Assembly (NCBI GenBank): GCA_021804195.1 | Contig: JAJZKJ010000022.1 | Span: forward strand, 1-11,961 | DNA length: 11,961 nt | Source of the DNA: Acidobacteriota bacterium | GTDB lineage: Bacteria; Planctomycetota; Phycisphaerae; WQYP01; JAJZKJ01 | Reading direction: 5' to 3' | Part shown: positions 1 to 6,430 of the stretch, piece after piece | Position numbering within the stretch: the stretch's first letter is position 1 | Layout of the letters: every line of letters begins with the position of its first letter | Program-made: the position numbers and the translations under genes | Notes under the pieces: generated by a model | What the model saw: the letters and a program-made list of their open reading frames with translations, nothing else | What the model was told of the DNA's origin: nothing | Database searches by the model: none

Positions 1-363
1 GCTGTAAGTGCTGCTTGAGTTGCCATTGGCGTCAATGTAAGTGAACAGACTCTGCGGTTGATTGACCGCGCCCGGTTGCACCTCGAAGGTATCGGTACCG
101 GTGTAACCGCCGGAAGACGACGTTAAAGGCGTTAAACTGGCTTCGATCTGCCCCACATTCACGCCGGCGCCGTTGAGACCGGTGGGAAGCGCAGAGAATC
201 CAATTTCATTCAGGATGGCGTTGGCATGGAGGATTGGCGAAGCCGATGTTAAGGCCGCACATGCGGACAACACCAGCGCCGCCCGGCCAAATCCCGCACC
301 GCGGCGGCAAATGTAGCCGGGACGCGCGGTTGCGTTGGAGATATTTTGAACAAATCGCATCAT
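1..363 (-). CDS. Secreted protein, N-terminal part (gene cut by window edge)
   Basis: The first 121 codons are present; the frame is open to base 1, so the C-terminus lies outside. The start is the first of two adjacent ATGs (363 and 360), chosen because a GCAGGG Shine-Dalgarno-like run lies about 6 bases upstream. Residues 1-50 look like a long Sec signal peptide: an Arg-containing n-region (CRRGAGFGR), a hydrophobic core (AALVLSACAALTSASPIL) and a probable cleavage after HANA. The mature start contains ALPTGLNGAGVNVGQIEA, then a Ser/Thr/Gly-rich stretch. GAGVNVGQIEA resembles the beginning of subtilase-like (S8) domains, GxGVxVgvIe, but the catalytic Asp, His and Ser blocks are not in view, so this is only a hint. 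The protein is exported; its function is unknown. It is expressed from the promoter at 533-561 through a leader of about 160 bases. Confidence 0.75.
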   Translation of the reverse strand, partial: MMRFVQNISNATARPGYICRRGAGFGRAALVLSACAALTSASPILHANAILNEIGFSALPTGLNGAGVNVGQIEASLTPLTSSSGGYTGTDTFEVQPGAVNQPQSLFTYIDANGNSSSTYS

Positions 364-526
364 ATCAGCCCTGCTGAAATTGGCGCGGTCAGACCGATTG
401 AGGCCATGGAAATACCCACCGCCTGGAAACATCTTAAGCCCGCGCGCCACACTTCCACGTCTTTTTGATTGACACGGTCACAACAAGACGACCAGCGGCT
501 TTCTGGCGCCGCCTCAAGGTTGCACC
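364..526 (-). other. Long 5' leader of the secreted-protein gene
   Basis: This is the stretch between the inferred transcription start (near 526) and the ATG at 363. It holds no convincing gene. Read on the minus strand it contains a GCGGC/GCCGC hairpin near its 5' end, a TGAC-CGT-GTCA dyad around 471-481, and a CGGTC-T-GACCG dyad about 20 to 30 bases before the start codon. I could not match it to a riboswitch class I know. A cyclic-di-GMP riboswitch was considered because such leaders often precede genes for exported proteins, but the conserved core was not found. Confidence 0.3.
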
Positions 527-532
527 AAAATT

Positions 533-561
533 AATATATCCCTTATTTGAGTAAATGTCAA
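533..561 (-). promoter_or_regulatory. Sigma70-type promoter for the secreted-protein gene
   Basis: On the minus strand there is a perfect -35 TTGACA (561-556), a 17-base spacer and a -10 TATATT (538-533). Initiation is expected near 526. The surrounding bases are AT-rich compared with the window. It points at the ATG at 363. Confidence 0.7.
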
Positions 562-626
562 ATAGAAACAACCACACGCCCCGCCTGTTTCATATTTATC
601 GGTCGCTTGCAGGCTCTCCATTGCGG

Positions 627-980
627 TTATCGCGCTGAAAGTTCTATTCGCATGTGGTCGCTGACCTGCCGTGGATTCACATGCCGGGCTTCCAACGCCG
701 GATCGCCGCGCCCGGACCAGACCCATAAATTGTCGGTATCCAGCGGATTGATCCAAAAACTAAAATCTCCGTCCGGCTCGACCTTGTAACGGTGAATGGT
801 CATTACACTATCCGGCGGGCCAATGGAAAATTCGGCCGTGGGGATGGGGGTGTTCGTTCGCATCCAGAGCACCCGCCCGGCGACGTGCGTGCAGCCGGCG
901 AGAAACATAAGAACCAGTCCGGCAATCGCCGAGGCAACCGCCGAGAGGTAAAGTGGATTTTTTGCCGGCGCGCCAAGCAT
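627..980 (-). CDS. Small putative lipoprotein
   Basis: The product is 117 residues. It has a hydrophobic N-terminal segment (residues about 11-29) ending in the lipobox LAGC, with Cys30 as the predicted lipidated residue. Position +2 is Thr, not Asp, so outer-membrane sorting is likely if the host is diderm. The mature part is about 88 residues with beta-type sequence (TAEFSIGPPDSVMTIHRYKV, then DGDFSFWINP and NLWVWSG). I do not recognise the family. The opposite strand has overlapping open frames, but only this one has a coherent signal peptide and lipobox. There is no Shine-Dalgarno before the ATG at 980. The promoter at 990-1018 places transcription start only 2 to 5 bases ahead of the start codon, so the mRNA may be leaderless. 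The gene is divergent from the aminotransferase fusion. Confidence 0.65.
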   Translation of the reverse strand: MLGAPAKNPLYLSAVASAIAGLVLMFLAGCTHVAGRVLWMRTNTPIPTAEFSIGPPDSVMTIHRYKVEPDGDFSFWINPLDTDNLWVWSGRGDPALEARHVNPRQVSDHMRIELSAR

Positions 981-989
981 CAGAAAATC

Positions 990-1018
990 GATATAACGGT
1001 TGGTGTGGGACAGGTCAA
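990..1018 (-). promoter_or_regulatory. Promoter for the lipoprotein gene
   Basis: The minus strand has -35 TTGACC (1018-1013), a 17-base spacer and -10 TATATC (995-990). Initiation is expected at about 982-985, almost on top of the ATG at 980, consistent with the missing ribosome binding site. A 10-base palindrome TCCCCGGGGA (1019-1028) directly abuts the -35 box. Confidence 0.5.
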
Positions 1019-1031
1019 TCCCCGGGGAACC

Positions 1032-1045
1032 GTTTCACGTTTCAC
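1032..1045 (+). repeat. Tandem heptamer GTTTCAC x2 in divergent control region
   Basis: GTTTCAC occurs twice head to tail (1032-1038 and 1039-1045), midway between the two opposed promoters. Direct repeats in this position can bind a regulator acting on both genes, but nothing identifies one. Confidence 0.35.
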
Positions 1046-1057
1046 GGGGCGTCTCGG

Positions 1058-1083
1058 CGGACGTTGACAGTCCGAACACTTCG
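1058..1083 (+). promoter_or_regulatory. Two dyads around the -35 box: candidate operator
   Basis: CGGAC-N7-GTCCG (1058-1062 and 1070-1074) flanks the TTGACA box exactly, and CGAA-N3-TTCG (1073-1083) follows inside the spacer. A protein bound here would block RNA polymerase at the promoter of the aminotransferase fusion. The dyads are directly visible; the operator role is inference. Confidence 0.35.
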
Positions 1084-1092
1084 GCGGATACT
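1064..1092 (+). promoter_or_regulatory. Promoter for the aminotransferase fusion gene
   Basis: A perfect -35 TTGACA (1064-1069), a 17-base spacer and a weak -10 GATACT (1087-1092, 4 of 6 consensus bases). Initiation near 1099 would give a leader of about 43 bases ending in CCGGAG, 8 bases before the ATG at 1142. Confidence 0.5.
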
Positions 1093-1141
1093 GCGCCGTT
1101 TCATGAATTGAAAAACTGCAGAATCAACCGGAGTTACAGAC

Positions 1142-4027
1142 ATGTCCAAGCTCGCCATCCTTGGCGGTGAACCCATCCGCAAAAAACCGTTCGCTTCCTG
1201 GCCTCTGTTTCGTCCTTCGGATGTGGAACGTCTCGTCGGCGTGGTGGAAAGCCGGCATTGGGGCGGTTTTCCGTTGCCCGGCAAACTCGCCGGTGAATTT
1301 GCCGCGCGCTTCGCCGAGTTGCATGGCGCCGCTTATGGCCTGTGCCTGGCCAACGGAACCATCGCCCTGCTCGCCGCAGTGCAGGCGCTGGGCCTGAAAT
1401 TCGGCGACGAGGTTATCGTGCCCGCCTACACCTGGGATGGAACCGCGGTCGCCGTGTTGCAGGCCGGCGGCGTACCGGTGTTTGTCGATGTCGATCCGGA
1501 TACCTACTGCCTCGCGGCGCCAGCCGTGCGCGCCGCCATCACCCCCCGCACGCGCGCCATCATGCCCGTGCATCTGGCCATGCGCTTCGCGGACATGGAG
1601 GCGCTGCGGGCCATCGCCCGCGCGCACAAACTGCTCATCATCGAAGACTGCGCCCACGCGCACGGAGGGCGGTTCCAGGGGCGCGGCGCCGGCGCCGGCG
1701 GCGACGCGGGTTGCTTTAGCTTCCAGGAAAGCAAGCTGATGACGGCCGGGGAAGGCGGAATCGTGCTCACGTCGCGGCTGGACTATTTTGAAGCGCTGCA
1801 ATCGATCGTCAATTGCGGCCGGCCAAGCCTTACAGACCAATACCGGCAAAAAGTTCTCGGATCGAACTACCGCATGACCGAGTTGCAGGCGGCGCTGCTC
1901 CTGGGGCAACTCGAAATGCTGCCGGAGTTATGCGGTAAACGTACGCGGCACGCCGCGTTGTTGAATCAAAAAATCGGCCAACTGCCGCACGTCCGCCCGC
2001 TGCCGCCGCAACCGGGCCTGACACAAGAAACGATTTACCACTACGTCTTCCAGTACCGCCCCACCGGCCCGGCGCCGGGTCGCGACCTGTTTGTGGCCGC
2101 GCTCGAGGCGGAAGGCATCCCCTGCGACGGGCGATTCTACGAACCGGTGTATCAGAGCGAATTGTTCCACCCGACGCCGGAGAACTGTCCGCAACTTGTC
2201 GTCGGGCGCGACCAGCCGATGGACTATTCGCAATGTCATTGCCCGGTCTCGGAGAAAGCCGCGTATGAAGAGTCGGTTTGGCTGCCGCAGTTTCTCCTCA
2301 TCGGTGACGAAGCCGACGTGCGGGACGTGGTCGGCGCCATTGAGAAAGTCGTCGCCAACCTCAAGGAATTGGCCGGGACCGATCCGAAACTCGCCGGTCT
2401 GAAAGCTTACAGCCGTCCGCTGCGGGCCAGGGCCAAACAACGGGAAAGTTCCGTGCAAGACTCCGAGCGCTTGCCGGAAGTTTCCTCCCCGGCGGCCTGG
2501 ACGCCGGTAAAACTCACGCCCTATCCGCAGAAGTTCCGCACCTTTTACAATCTCTCGGACCCGAACGTGCCGGCGGAGCTGCGCGCCGAGGCATCCCCCC
2601 TGCCCGACGGCCAGGTCGCGGTGCGAGTCTCCGACGGCGCGTTGTGGCTAGGTTCGGCGCAAGGTCTGCTTCGCCTGGATTTCTCCGCACCGGAACGGGA
2701 CCGCCGCCAGTATTTTGCGGGCCGCCGTTACCTGCCGGATGATCAGGTTGAGCAGCTTTGTGCGGACAATCACGCCGGAGTTTGGGTGCGCACAAGCACC
2801 GGGGTTTCGCATATTGAACGGCGCGCCATGACCCTCGCCCAAAAGGCCGATTTCTTCGAGCGGCGCATCCGGGATCGCCACGATCGCTACGGACTCGTGG
2901 CCGACTCCCACCTGACCGTCGCGGGCGATACGTCCAGCAATCGCTTGTGTGACAACGACAACGATGGACTATGGACCGCGATGTACGCCGCAACAGAGTG
3001 TTTCCGTTACGCGGTGGCGCCATCGCCGGAGGCGCTGGCCAACGCCCGCAAATCCATCGAAGCGGTTCTTTTTCTCGAAGAGGTGGCGGGCCGGCGGGGG
3101 TTCCCTGCCCGCTCGTTCGTTCGTAAGGGTGACCCGGTTCCCGGTGGCGAGTGGCATTGGACCGCCGACGGCCAGGTCTGCTGGAAAGCGGATACCAGCT
3201 CCGATGAGGTCGTCGGCCACTTCTTTATGTTCAGCGTCGCCTACGATCTGCTCCCCGACCAGGACTTGAAGCAGCGTATTGCCCAGACCGCCAAACGAAT
3301 GATGGATCACATTCTTGATAACGGCTATAACCTGATCGACCTGGACGGCCAGCCGACAACGTGGGGCTGGTGGTCGCCGGAGAAGCTGCGCACGGAGCCG
3401 GATGAGCGCGCGCTCAATAGTCTGCAATTGCTTAGTTTTCTGAAGATCGCCGCGCACATCACCGGCGAGGCGCGTTACGAAACCGAATACGAAAAAGTTG
3501 CGTGGGAACTCCAATATGCCGACTGGATCACGCGGCTGGACGAGTTCCGGCAAGAATTGGACTATTCGGACGAAGAACTTGCGATGCTTCCCTTCTACTG
3601 CGTCTTCCAATACGAAAAAGATCCCCGGCTGCTCACGGCATACCGCCGCGCCCTGGAGGCATGGTGGAAAAACATCCAACGCGAGGCCAATCCGCTATGG
3701 ACTTTCATCTACCTCCTCGGCCGGCCCGAAGCCAAAGTGGATTTGTCAGCCGCCGCCTGGACGCTCTACCGGATGCCGATGGACCTTATCAAATGGAACG
3801 TACGCAACTCGCATCGGCGCGATATTGTATTCGCCCCGGCGCCGGACCGCTTCGGTCTGCGCGAGGCAATCACGCTGCTGCCGCCCGACGAGCGGCGTGT
3901 GATGAAGTGGAATGACAACCCGTTTGTGCTTGATGGCGGCGGCGATGGCCACGGCGAAGACGATGGGACGGCTTTTCTCCTTCCGTACTGGATGGGGCGG
4001 TATCACAAATTCCTTCTCGGCCAATAA
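1142..4027 (+). CDS. DegT/DnrJ/EryC1 aminotransferase fused to propeller-like and helical C-terminal region
   Basis: The product is 961 residues, more than twice the usual ~370-430 for DegT enzymes. Residues 1 to about 415 are a PLP-dependent sugar-type aminotransferase close to the AHBA-synthase branch: N-terminal LAILGGEPIR, NGTIALLAAVQALGL, IIEDCAHAHGG with Asp169 placed to contact the PLP ring nitrogen, and SFQESKLMTAGEGG with Lys198 as the Schiff-base lysine. The enzyme half therefore looks active. A charged linker follows (about 415-460). Residues about 495-560 carry two propeller-type repeats (DGALWLGSAQGLLRLD and AGVWVRTSTGVSHIE), as in two-component-regulator propellers but too few for a full propeller. 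Residues about 570-961 are rich in aromatic and helical segments (DGLWTAMYAATECFRYAV, FFMFSVAYDLL, WGWWSPEKL, LLPYWMGRY), suggesting an alpha/alpha-toroid as in polysaccharide-processing enzymes; I cannot name the family. No internal signal peptide is visible, so the protein is probably cytosolic. CCGGAG precedes the ATG by 8 bases. Confidence 0.85.
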   Translation: MSKLAILGGEPIRKKPFASWPLFRPSDVERLVGVVESRHWGGFPLPGKLAGEFAARFAELHGAAYGLCLANGTIALLAAVQALGLKFGDEVIVPAYTWDGTAVAVLQAGGVPVFVDVDPDTYCLAAPAVRAAITPRTRAIMPVHLAMRFADMEALRAIARAHKLLIIEDCAHAHGGRFQGRGAGAGGDAGCFSFQESKLMTAGEGGIVLTSRLDYFEALQSIVNCGRPSLTDQYRQKVLGSNYRMTELQAALLLGQLEMLPELCGKRTRHAALLNQKIGQLPHVRPLPPQPGLTQETIYHYVFQYRPTGPAPGRDLFVAALEAEGIPCDGRFYEPVYQSELFHPTPENCPQLVVGRDQPMDYSQCHCPVSEKAAYEESVWLPQFLLIGDEADVRDVVGAIEKVVANLKELAGTDPKLAGLKAYSRPLRARAKQRESSVQDSERLPEVSSPAAWTPVKLTPYPQKFRTFYNLSDPNVPAELRAEASPLPDGQVAVRVSDGALWLGSAQGLLRLDFSAPERDRRQYFAGRRYLPDDQVEQLCADNHAGVWVRTSTGVSHIERRAMTLAQKADFFERRIRDRHDRYGLVADSHLTVAGDTSSNRLCDNDNDGLWTAMYAATECFRYAVAPSPEALANARKSIEAVLFLEEVAGRRGFPARSFVRKGDPVPGGEWHWTADGQVCWKADTSSDEVVGHFFMFSVAYDLLPDQDLKQRIAQTAKRMMDHILDNGYNLIDLDGQPTTWGWWSPEKLRTEPDERALNSLQLLSFLKIAAHITGEARYETEYEKVAWELQYADWITRLDEFRQELDYSDEELAMLPFYCVFQYEKDPRLLTAYRRALEAWWKNIQREANPLWTFIYLLGRPEAKVDLSAAAWTLYRMPMDLIKWNVRNSHRRDIVFAPAPDRFGLREAITLLPPDERRVMKWNDNPFVLDGGGDGHGEDDGTAFLLPYWMGRYHKFLLGQ

Positions 4028-4037
4028 ATATAGATAT

Positions 4038-4051
4038 CCGCGTACCCGCGG
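4038..4051. terminator. Short hairpin between convergent genes
   Basis: CCGCG-TACC-CGCGG forms a perfect 5-bp stem in the 37-base gap between two convergent stop codons. Leftward it is followed by an AU-rich run (ATATCTATATTTATT in DNA terms), but there is no clean U-tract in either direction. It is a weak terminator candidate supported mainly by position. Confidence 0.3.
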
Positions 4052-4064
4052 CGCAAAATCCAGG

Positions 4065-4802
4065 TTAATCTTCCACGGGTTCCGGCGCGCGGCGCGGCGG
4101 GTGAACCGTAATGGCGGCGGGCTGGACGGGGCAGGTCTGTTCGCACATGCCGCAACCAACACAACCGTTGTATTTGACCAGCACGCGGCCGGTCGTGGGA
4201 CTCACGAGAATGGCGTCGGCGCCGATGGGGCAGGCCTCCAGGCACAGCCGGCAATCTTCGCCGTGGCGGCGCCGGCAGGTACGGTGATCCACCTGCGCCA
4301 AACCCATGCGAATATGGAATTTATCCACCAGCGCCAGGGCGCCGGTGGGACAGGCCTTCATGCACGCCAGCTCGGCGCAGACCACACAGGGAGCGACGAT
4401 GGGAACGATGTACGGAAAACCGCCGCCGGTTTGCGCTGATGCGTCTATTTGTATACATTTGACTGGACAAACCTCCACGCACCGGCCGCAGCGCGAACAG
4501 AGCGTTTCAAATTCTTCCGCGGGTTTGGCCCCGGGCGGTCGCAAGATCACCTCCGCCGGCCGGCGGGGCGGATCGAAGTATGTTTGTGACATATCCGGCA
4601 TATCCGGCGGCTCATCCACCGGGGCGCCGCCGGGGATGCCCCCTTGCAGCGCGTCGGTAACGGGCTGGATGCGGTGTTCGATCATCCGGGCGACGGGGGA
4701 GAGTACATCGCGAAAACATTGGGCGAAGAAACCGCGCCGGCCGGCGTCGTGTTCAGGATCGCAAGAGCTTTCGGAACCGGATTTTTCGGCGAATTCATCC
4801 AT
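4065..4802 (-). CDS. NapG/MauM-like ferredoxin with four [4Fe-4S] clusters
   Basis: The product is 245 residues from ATG 4802 (GTG 4805 directly upstream is an equal alternative; neither has a clear Shine-Dalgarno). Numbered from the GTG, four cysteine sets are visible: C103/106/109/113, C140/143/148/152, C177/185/188/192 and C215/218/221/225, each ending in or near CP as in [4Fe-4S] ferredoxin folds. This layout matches NapG/MauM-type electron-transfer proteins. The N-terminus has RRGFFAQCFRDVLSPVARMIEHR, reminiscent of the RR-x-F start of Tat-exported relatives, but it sits about 22 residues in and no hydrophobic stretch follows. The protein therefore probably stays in the cytoplasm and hands electrons between unidentified partners. 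No oxidoreductase gene adjoins it. Confidence 0.85.
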   Translation of the reverse strand: MDEFAEKSGSESSCDPEHDAGRRGFFAQCFRDVLSPVARMIEHRIQPVTDALQGGIPGGAPVDEPPDMPDMSQTYFDPPRRPAEVILRPPGAKPAEEFETLCSRCGRCVEVCPVKCIQIDASAQTGGGFPYIVPIVAPCVVCAELACMKACPTGALALVDKFHIRMGLAQVDHRTCRRRHGEDCRLCLEACPIGADAILVSPTTGRVLVKYNGCVGCGMCEQTCPVQPAAITVHPPRRAPEPVED

Positions 4803-4805
4803 CAC

Positions 4806-5049
4806 GGTAATTGTAACCGGCTTTGAACTGATGAACGATGCCCGGCGGTAAATAACGGCCAGTGAATCGGAGTTTGCACCGCGGAGGAATCAGAGGAACG
4901 CCCAGGGTATAAGCGGATGGTCAACAAGTTCCTATAATGATGGCGAAAGTCGCTGGTCGCTGCTATCTGGCCGATCTCACTTCGAGATAGACCACTTGAA
5001 ATCGATATTTTTATCCCAAACTCACGTTCACTAAAATTAAAAATAATTC
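4806..5049. other. Intergenic region without a supported gene
   Basis: This part of the 505-base gap between the ferredoxin and the sigma54 activator becomes AT-rich towards 5030-5050. It holds a small ATCTC/GAGAT dyad near 4974-4988. No strong promoter for the leftward ferredoxin gene was found: an exact TATAAT exists on the minus strand at 5075-5070, overlapping the rightward -10 box, but it has no matching -35. A leftward open frame crosses the region, but its composition and lack of a start signal argue against it. Confidence 0.4.
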
Positions 5050-5077
5050 TTGACAATTCCCATTTGTGCATTATACT
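5050..5077 (+). promoter_or_regulatory. Strong sigma70-type promoter upstream of the sigma54 activator
   Basis: TTGACA (5050-5055), a 16-base spacer and TATACT (5072-5077) in an AT-rich setting. Initiation near 5084 would give a leader of about 225 bases before the ATG at 5311. Confidence 0.65.
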
Positions 5078-5091
5078 CCTCATTAGGTCGG

Positions 5092-5117
5092 AAAGGAGTC
5101 TGTTTCGCGACTCTTTT
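5092..5117 (+). terminator. Hairpin in the leader, attenuator-like
   Basis: AAAGGAGTC (5092-5100) can pair with GACTCTTTT (5109-5117) through an 8-base loop: nine pairs including one G-U. It begins within about 10 bases of the inferred transcription start, ends in a TTTT run, and buries an AAAGGAG Shine-Dalgarno-like sequence that has no start codon at normal distance. It could be an early terminator/attenuator or a 5' stabilising stem. Confidence 0.35.
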
Positions 5118-5143
5118 ATTGTGTCAGTGATAGTGCCGTTTTT

Positions 5144-5395
5144 TTGTCGGAGGGGCGGGATTTGTGCGCGGAAATATCGCGGCTGTTGGAGTCGGCCGCC
5201 GCCCGCAGTGGAGAGAGAGGCGAGAAAATAGTATCTCATCATGGTGTCCGCATTTTGTACCAGTGGGAGGGAGCCCCTTGGGCAAAAGACGCAGGCCCAC
5301 GGAGTGAGCCATGCTGGCTGGAGAGTGCACCAAGGAAGCAGGCTGTGGGAATATCGTTGGGGTTTCCCAGGCCATCCGAAATTTGCGGTTGCTGA
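5144..5395 (+). other. Doubtful small upstream open frame
   Basis: Up to 83 codons from a TTG at 5144; the TTG at 5162 is better placed behind GGAGGGGCGGGA. The start is helix-like (EISRLLESAAARSGERGEKI) with GC-rich third positions, but no family is recognisable. It overlaps the activator's start by 85 bases in a different frame. It may be a leader ORF tied to translation of the activator or chance. Confidence 0.15.
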
Positions 5396-6312
5396 TTGCC
5401 CGAGTCGGCGCCCGCGAATGCACGGTTCTTATTCAGGGCGAATCGGGAACCGGTAAGGAATTGGTGGCGCAAAGCCTCCATGAAGCCAGCCCCCGCGCCG
5501 CCGGCCCCTGTGTAATTGTCGATTGCGCCACACTCCATGATACTCTTCTGGAATCGCAGCTCTTCGGCCACGCGCGCGGAGCGTTTACCGGCGCTGTCGG
5601 AGAAACGACGGGATTCATTCGCGCCGCCGACGGCGGCACGCTTTTCCTGGATGAAATCGGCGAGCTGGATGCGGCGGTGCAGGCCAAACTGCTGCGTTTT
5701 CTGCAGGAAAAAACGGTCACGCCGGTCGGCGCCGTCTCGCCGGTTTTCGTGGACGTGCGCGTGTTGGCCGCCACGCACTACAATCTGGAACAACTCGTGC
5801 GCCAACGGCGGTTCCGCGAGGACTTGTTCTTCCGCTTAAACGTAATGGTCATCCACACCACGCCCCTGCGTGAACGCTGCGACGATATTCCCGTCCTGGT
5901 CGATCACTTTTTGCGGCGCTTCGCCGAACTTTACCACGAACCGATCGGCCAGTTCGCCACTGATGCCCTGGCCATGCTCGCCTCCTACCACTGGCCCGGC
6001 AATGTCCGCGAGCTGGCCAACGCCGTCGAACATGCGATGATTGTCGCGGCCGATGGTCGGCCGAACGCACAGCATCTTCCCCCGCGCATTCGCGGCGCCG
6101 TCGGAGTTTCCCGCGACGCCGCGCCGCCGGCCCTTTCGACGAGCGTTGTGCCACTGGATCATGCCCAGCGCCAACTGATTGTCCTGGCGCTGAACGAAAC
6201 CGAAGGCCACGAAGGCCGGGCCGCCCAACTTCTGCAAATCGAACGACGCCGCCTCTACCGCCTGGTTCGCCGGTACGGGCTCAAGTCCATGACCCGCACC
6301 GGCCGGGATTGA
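5311..6312 (+). CDS. Sigma54-dependent activator lacking an N-terminal sensory domain
   Basis: The product is 333 residues. The AAA+ domain starts almost at the N-terminus (NIVGVSQAIRN, residue 14). It has Walker A GESGTGKE (43-50), the sigma54-contact loop GAFTGA (90-95), Walker B GGTLFLDEIGEL (108-119), the arginine-finger region FREDLFFRLN (168-177) and WPGNVREL (228-235). The C-terminus (about 284-323) is a Fis-type helix-turn-helix ending LYRLVRRYGL. All parts needed to remodel sigma54 polymerase are intact. There is no receiver, PAS or GAF domain, so, as in PspF, activity would be controlled by a partner protein or by expression level. The start is fixed by an in-frame TGA 3 bases upstream and by GGAG 6 bases upstream of the ATG. 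I found no -24/-12 promoter in the window, so its targets are unknown. Confidence 0.92.
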   Translation: MLAGECTKEAGCGNIVGVSQAIRNLRLLIARVGARECTVLIQGESGTGKELVAQSLHEASPRAAGPCVIVDCATLHDTLLESQLFGHARGAFTGAVGETTGFIRAADGGTLFLDEIGELDAAVQAKLLRFLQEKTVTPVGAVSPVFVDVRVLAATHYNLEQLVRQRRFREDLFFRLNVMVIHTTPLRERCDDIPVLVDHFLRRFAELYHEPIGQFATDALAMLASYHWPGNVRELANAVEHAMIVAADGRPNAQHLPPRIRGAVGVSRDAAPPALSTSVVPLDHAQRQLIVLALNETEGHEGRAAQLLQIERRRLYRLVRRYGLKSMTRTGRD

Positions 6313-6317
6313 AGATG

Positions 6318-6335
6318 AACCGCCATGACGCGGTT
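6318..6335 (+). terminator. Hairpin after the sigma54 activator
   Basis: AACCGC-CATGAC-GCGGTT, 6 bp extendable to 8 with a G-U pair, begins 5 bases after the stop codon. It is followed by TAACCCC rather than a U-tract. Position supports a terminator; sequence only weakly. Confidence 0.3.
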
Positions 6336-6384
6336 TAACCCCAATACGGTTTAAGTTGAATGTCTCATCGCCGGCCGCGCGTAG

Positions 6385-6390
6385 TATAAT
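6385..6390 (+). promoter_or_regulatory. Probable -10 box for the membrane protein/dipeptidase unit
   Basis: An exact TATAAT lies 41 bases before the ATG at 6431. The nearest -35-like hexamer, TTGAAT at 6356-6361, is 23 bases away, too far for a standard sigma70 promoter, so the site is either weak, activator-dependent or coincidental. Confidence 0.35.
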
Positions 6391-6430
6391 TCAAGACAAA
6401 GGCAGCTTGTGTATATACAGGAGAGGCGCG

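Noticed and set aside
565..591. GAAACA...TGTTTC hairpin as terminator for the lipoprotein gene
   Set aside because: Only 6 bp around a 15-base loop with no U-tract, and it nearly overlaps the next promoter.
1124..1909. 261-codon leftward open frame inside the aminotransferase gene
   Set aside because: It is a shadow of the PLP-enzyme frame, which carries the catalytic motifs; composition is His/Arg/Gly-rich without domain features.
4802..5242. 146-codon leftward open frame in the ferredoxin-activator gap
   Set aside because: It crosses the strong rightward promoter and AT-rich region, has no recognisable family and no ribosome binding site.
5134..5310. In-frame extension of the sigma54 activator through the TGA at 5305-5307 (recoding or lost sensory domain)
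   Set aside because: The upstream frame reads as an Arg/Gly-rich, non-domain-like peptide, and the ATG at 5311 has a good Shine-Dalgarno, so the TGA is taken as a genuine stop.
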